This document shows positions 5,893 through 7,164 of a DNA stretch of 7,164 nt, piece by piece. The position numbers and the translations under genes were made by a program. The notes under the pieces are model-generated. The model did not search any database. It saw nothing but the letters and a program-made list of their open reading frames with translations, and was not told the origin of the DNA. Numbering within the stretch: the first letter of the stretch is position 1; each line of letters starts with the position of its first letter. The stretch comes from Parcubacteria group bacterium GW2011_GWA1_47_8 (GTDB lineage: Bacteria > Patescibacteriota > Minisyncoccia > Phycocordibacterales > UBA1550), in assembly GCA_000996605.1 (NCBI GenBank), contig LCOP01000043.1:1-7164 (forward strand), given 5' to 3'.

Positions 5893-6327
5893 TCAGAGAA
5901 CTCCGATCTCGCCCAATTTCTCTGCGAGCGCATCCGCTTGTTTCTCGATGCGACCTTTATAGGTGCTCCAGACTTTTTCATTCCAGAGCTCTACGCGATC
6001 GTGTACACCGATGACGGCGACATGCGAATCGAGTCCTGCAAAGTCCTTGAGAAAATCCGGAACCAAAATACGACCGATAGAATCGATGTCGCTCTCTACC
6101 GCACCCGCAAGCATGAAGCGTCCGAAACCGCGCGTATCCGCCTGACCCATGGGAAGCAATGCGAGTTTCTCCGTGACCTTCTGCCATGTTTTCAAAGGAT
6201 ACACAAAGAGACAGTTGTCCAAGCCATGAGTCACCACGACTTTTTTGCCGAGCTCTTTGCGAAACTTCGCCGGGAGTGCGATGCGTTTTTTTACATCAAG
6301 CGTGTGAATGTATTCTCCGATGAGCAT
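5893..6327 (-). CDS. mraZ: Transcriptional regulator MraZ
   Basis: A DNA-binding regulator of the division/cell-wall (dcw) cluster that forms ring oligomers from tandem SpoVT-AbrB domains and usually represses its own operon. It has 144 residues, the normal length. The two repeat motifs are visible: D11-VKKRIALPAKFR (11-23) in the first half and D82-SIGRILVPDFL (82-93) in the second. It is first in the operon, 40 nt before the rsmH start. ATG 6327 has no Shine-Dalgarno. The promoter upstream carries 10-bp-period boxes that match the expected MraZ operator, so autoregulation is inferred. Confidence 0.95.
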   Translation of the reverse strand: MLIGEYIHTLDVKKRIALPAKFRKELGKKVVVTHGLDNCLFVYPLKTWQKVTEKLALLPMGQADTRGFGRFMLAGAVESDIDSIGRILVPDFLKDFAGLDSHVAVIGVHDRVELWNEKVWSTYKGRIEKQADALAEKLGEIGVL

Positions 6328-6363
6328 AGAAGTAGGCGGGCAACCAGTGGGGCAAAAATGGTA

Positions 6364-6415
6364 TTTACCACTTCATCCCACCTGAGTACAATTATATAGC
6401 ACTTTTTCCCACTTT
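6364..6415 (-). promoter_or_regulatory. Probable MraZ operator: two pairs of 10-bp direct repeats
   Basis: On the minus strand, pair 1 is AAAGTGGGAA then AAAGTGCTAT (6415-6396, adjacent 10-mers). Pair 2 is AGGTGGGATG then AAGTGGTAAA (6383-6364). Each pair has a 10-bp period, and box starts fall at 6415, 6405, 6383 and 6373, about two helical turns between pairs. They match the AAAGTG-type boxes reported for mollicute MraZ, and are related to the TGGG-type repeats bound by E. coli MraZ. Pair 1 lies in the promoter spacer and pair 2 just downstream of the expected transcription start, so binding should block RNA polymerase. Confidence 0.7.
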
Positions 6416-6419
6416 ACAA
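6391..6419 (-). promoter_or_regulatory. Sigma70-type promoter of the mraZ operon
   Basis: On the minus strand, -35 TTGTAA (6414-6419) and -10 TATAAT (6391-6396, exact consensus) are separated by exactly 17 nt. Transcription would start near 6384, giving an mraZ leader of about 57 nt. The spacer carries two MraZ-box-like repeats. Confidence 0.75.
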
Positions 6420-6425
6420 ATAAAG

Positions 6426-6434
6426 TTATCCACA
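6426..6434 (+). promoter_or_regulatory. Consensus DnaA box
   Basis: TTATCCACA is an exact match to the strict DnaA-box consensus. It lies 6 nt upstream of the -35 element of the mraZ promoter. A single exact 9-mer arises by chance in a window this size about 5% of the time counting both strands, so the position rather than the match is the argument for function. Confidence 0.45.
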
Positions 6435-6447
6435 GTTCGCCACGCCT

Positions 6448-6494
6448 CTCAAAAACAAAAAACCCTCGCATTGCGAGGGTTTTTTGTTTTTGAG
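6448..6494. terminator. Bidirectional terminator between greA and the mraZ promoter
   Basis: Perfect 23-bp arms lie at 6448-6470 and 6472-6494. The GC core CCCTCGCA/TGCGAGGG is flanked by long A- and T-tracts on each side. It starts 10 nt after the greA stop and isolates greA transcription from the mraZ promoter. On the + strand it would act equally well. Confidence 0.9.
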
Positions 6495-6504
6495 TTCATA
6501 ACGT

Positions 6505-6972
6505 CTACTCCACATTCACCACCGTGCATGACACGATCCCCGATGGAGTTTCGTAGGAAAATTTGTCTCCTTTTGATTTGCCGATGAGAGCCTCTCCGAG
6601 AGGTGACTTATTGGAAATTTTTCCTTCTTTCGTATTTGATTCTTCCGAACCGACGATTTGATAGCGACGTTCAGATTTTTCATCTACTTTTTTAATGGAA
6701 ACCGTTGAACCAATACCGATGACACCGCCTTTGTGCTTCTCGGTAATCACCGCCGATTTGAGCATAAGTTCAAGCTTCACAATACGATCTTCAGTTTCTG
6801 CTTGATCCTGGCGCGCCTCATGATACTCGGCGTTTTCCGAGAGGTCACCCAAAGACTTTGCAAACTCAAGGCTTTCCGCAATTTCCTTGCGACGTACGCT
6901 CTTGAGATGATCGAGCTCCTTTTGAAGCTCATCGAACTTCTCTTTACTTAAATATTCTTTTTCTTCAGACAT
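6505..6972 (-). CDS. greA: Transcription elongation factor GreA
   Basis: Binds RNA polymerase in the secondary channel and stimulates cleavage of backtracked RNA. It has 155 residues from ATG 6972, near the usual 158. The N-terminal antiparallel coiled coil (about 8-75) carries the tip motif GDLSENAEYHEAR, with acidic residues D43 and E46 matching the catalytic D41/E44 of E. coli. The C-terminal FKBP-like domain includes VIGIGSTVSIKKV, SPLGEALIGKSKGD and the final beta strand. A longer in-frame reading from TTG 7008 is rejected because that TTG is part of the -35 element. The ATG falls about 8 nt past the -10 element, so the mRNA is probably leaderless. A strong terminator follows. GreA is favoured over GreB by length and motif. 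Confidence 0.95.
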   Translation of the reverse strand: MSEEKEYLSKEKFDELQKELDHLKSVRRKEIAESLEFAKSLGDLSENAEYHEARQDQAETEDRIVKLELMLKSAVITEKHKGGVIGIGSTVSIKKVDEKSERRYQIVGSEESNTKEGKISNKSPLGEALIGKSKGDKFSYETPSGIVSCTVVNVE

Positions 6973-6979
6973 AGGGGTA

Positions 6980-7008
6980 ATCTTAGGCGCTTTTGCCTTA
7001 AAAGTCAA
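6980..7008 (-). promoter_or_regulatory. greA promoter (predicts leaderless mRNA)
   Basis: On the minus strand, TTGACT (7003-7008) and TAAGAT (6980-6985) are 17 nt apart. Seven nucleotides separate the -10 element from the greA ATG, so transcription should begin at or within a base of the start codon. The lack of any Shine-Dalgarno fits this. Confidence 0.65.
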
Positions 7009-7019
7009 TGCGGTTATGC

Positions 7020-7054
7020 AATACAGGGGTGCGCCTGCGGCGCACCCCTGTATT
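7020..7054. terminator. Strong hairpin between greA and the upstream gene
   Basis: Perfect 16-bp arms 7020-7035 and 7039-7054 with a 3-nt loop, core AGGGGTGCGCC. It lies 20 nt after the stop of the minus-strand gene at the right edge and 11 nt upstream of the greA -35. The stem is very stable, but only a short T-run (TTTCCCC) follows on the + strand and none on the minus strand. Termination is likely rather than proven. Confidence 0.55.
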
Positions 7055-7074
7055 TCCCCATCATTTGTCAGCCG

Positions 7075-7164
7075 TCAATTATTCCCCACCATCGCCCCCA
7101 CCTGTCGCATTGTCGCGGGGCCAAAGAACCCCGTACCGCGGGAGAGTCCCACAGGAGTGAGTAT
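7075..7164 (-). CDS. C-terminus of a gene running off the right edge, peptidoglycan-binding-like
   Basis: On the minus strand, the frame entering from 7164 is open for 29 codons and ends in TGA at 7075-7077. The visible peptide includes LTPVGLSRGTGFFGPATMRQV. The G-x-F-G-P-x-T-x-x-x-V pattern resembles the end of a PG_binding_1-type repeat (as in GYFGPLTRAAV), which is common at the C-termini of exported proteins in these bacteria. Only the tail is present, so the main domain and function cannot be told. The -1/+1 frame choice is supported by this motif and by the hairpin just after the stop. Confidence 0.55.
   Translation of the reverse strand: MLTPVGLSRGTGFFGPATMRQVGAMVGNN

Noticed and set aside
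5839..6399. Open frame of 186 codons on the + strand opposite mraZ and the rsmH start
   Set aside because: It covers the mraZ promoter and the antisense of MraZ, and has no family motif.
6973..7008. Extended greA start at TTG 7008, adding 12 residues
   Set aside because: That TTG is the first three bases of the -35 hexamer, and the extension lies outside the family's usual N-terminus.

Overview
The window looks like chromosomal DNA of a bacterium with a small, streamlined genome, most likely a member of the Candidate Phyla Radiation (Patescibacteria, Parcubacteria-like). This rests on the compact cell-wall/division cluster mraZ-rsmH-ftsL-ftsI-murF, the short MurF that lacks its usual N-terminal domain, starts with almost no Shine-Dalgarno sequences, and hairpin-rich intergenic DNA. 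The phylum call is an inference; no rRNA is present to confirm it.

Layout. At the left edge, on the + strand, is an AT-rich type II restriction endonuclease of the TdeIII family whose 5' end runs to or past the window edge, followed by a terminator (818-846). Positions 752-1352 hold no credible gene. They contain several inverted repeats, a nested bidirectional terminator, a set of AT-rich hairpins and a displaced copy of a tRNA 3' end. A tRNA-Glu(CTC) gene follows on the minus strand (1353-1424).

From about 6420 down to 1587, on the minus strand, lies one division/peptidoglycan operon: mraZ, rsmH, ftsL, ftsI (class B PBP) and murF. A sigma70-type promoter sits upstream of mraZ. Its spacer, and the DNA just downstream, carry 10-bp-period AAAGTG-type repeats that look like MraZ boxes, so the operon is probably autoregulated. 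A consensus DnaA box lies immediately upstream. murF is set apart from ftsI by a 134-nt leader containing a long inverted repeat that pairs with the murF start codon.

A perfect 23-bp-arm bidirectional terminator separates this operon from greA. greA has its own promoter, placed so that its mRNA is probably leaderless. At the right edge, on the minus strand, is the last 29 codons of a gene with a peptidoglycan-binding-like C-terminus.

The main anomaly is rsmH. The conserved 5' and 3' parts of the methyltransferase are in different reading frames, and about 33 conserved residues between them are missing, so as sequenced the gene is broken. Other points of interest are the MraZ-box/DnaA-box promoter, the murF leader structure, and the tRNA-derived repeats between the restriction gene and tRNA-Glu. 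I found no clear multi-gene undescribed defence system.
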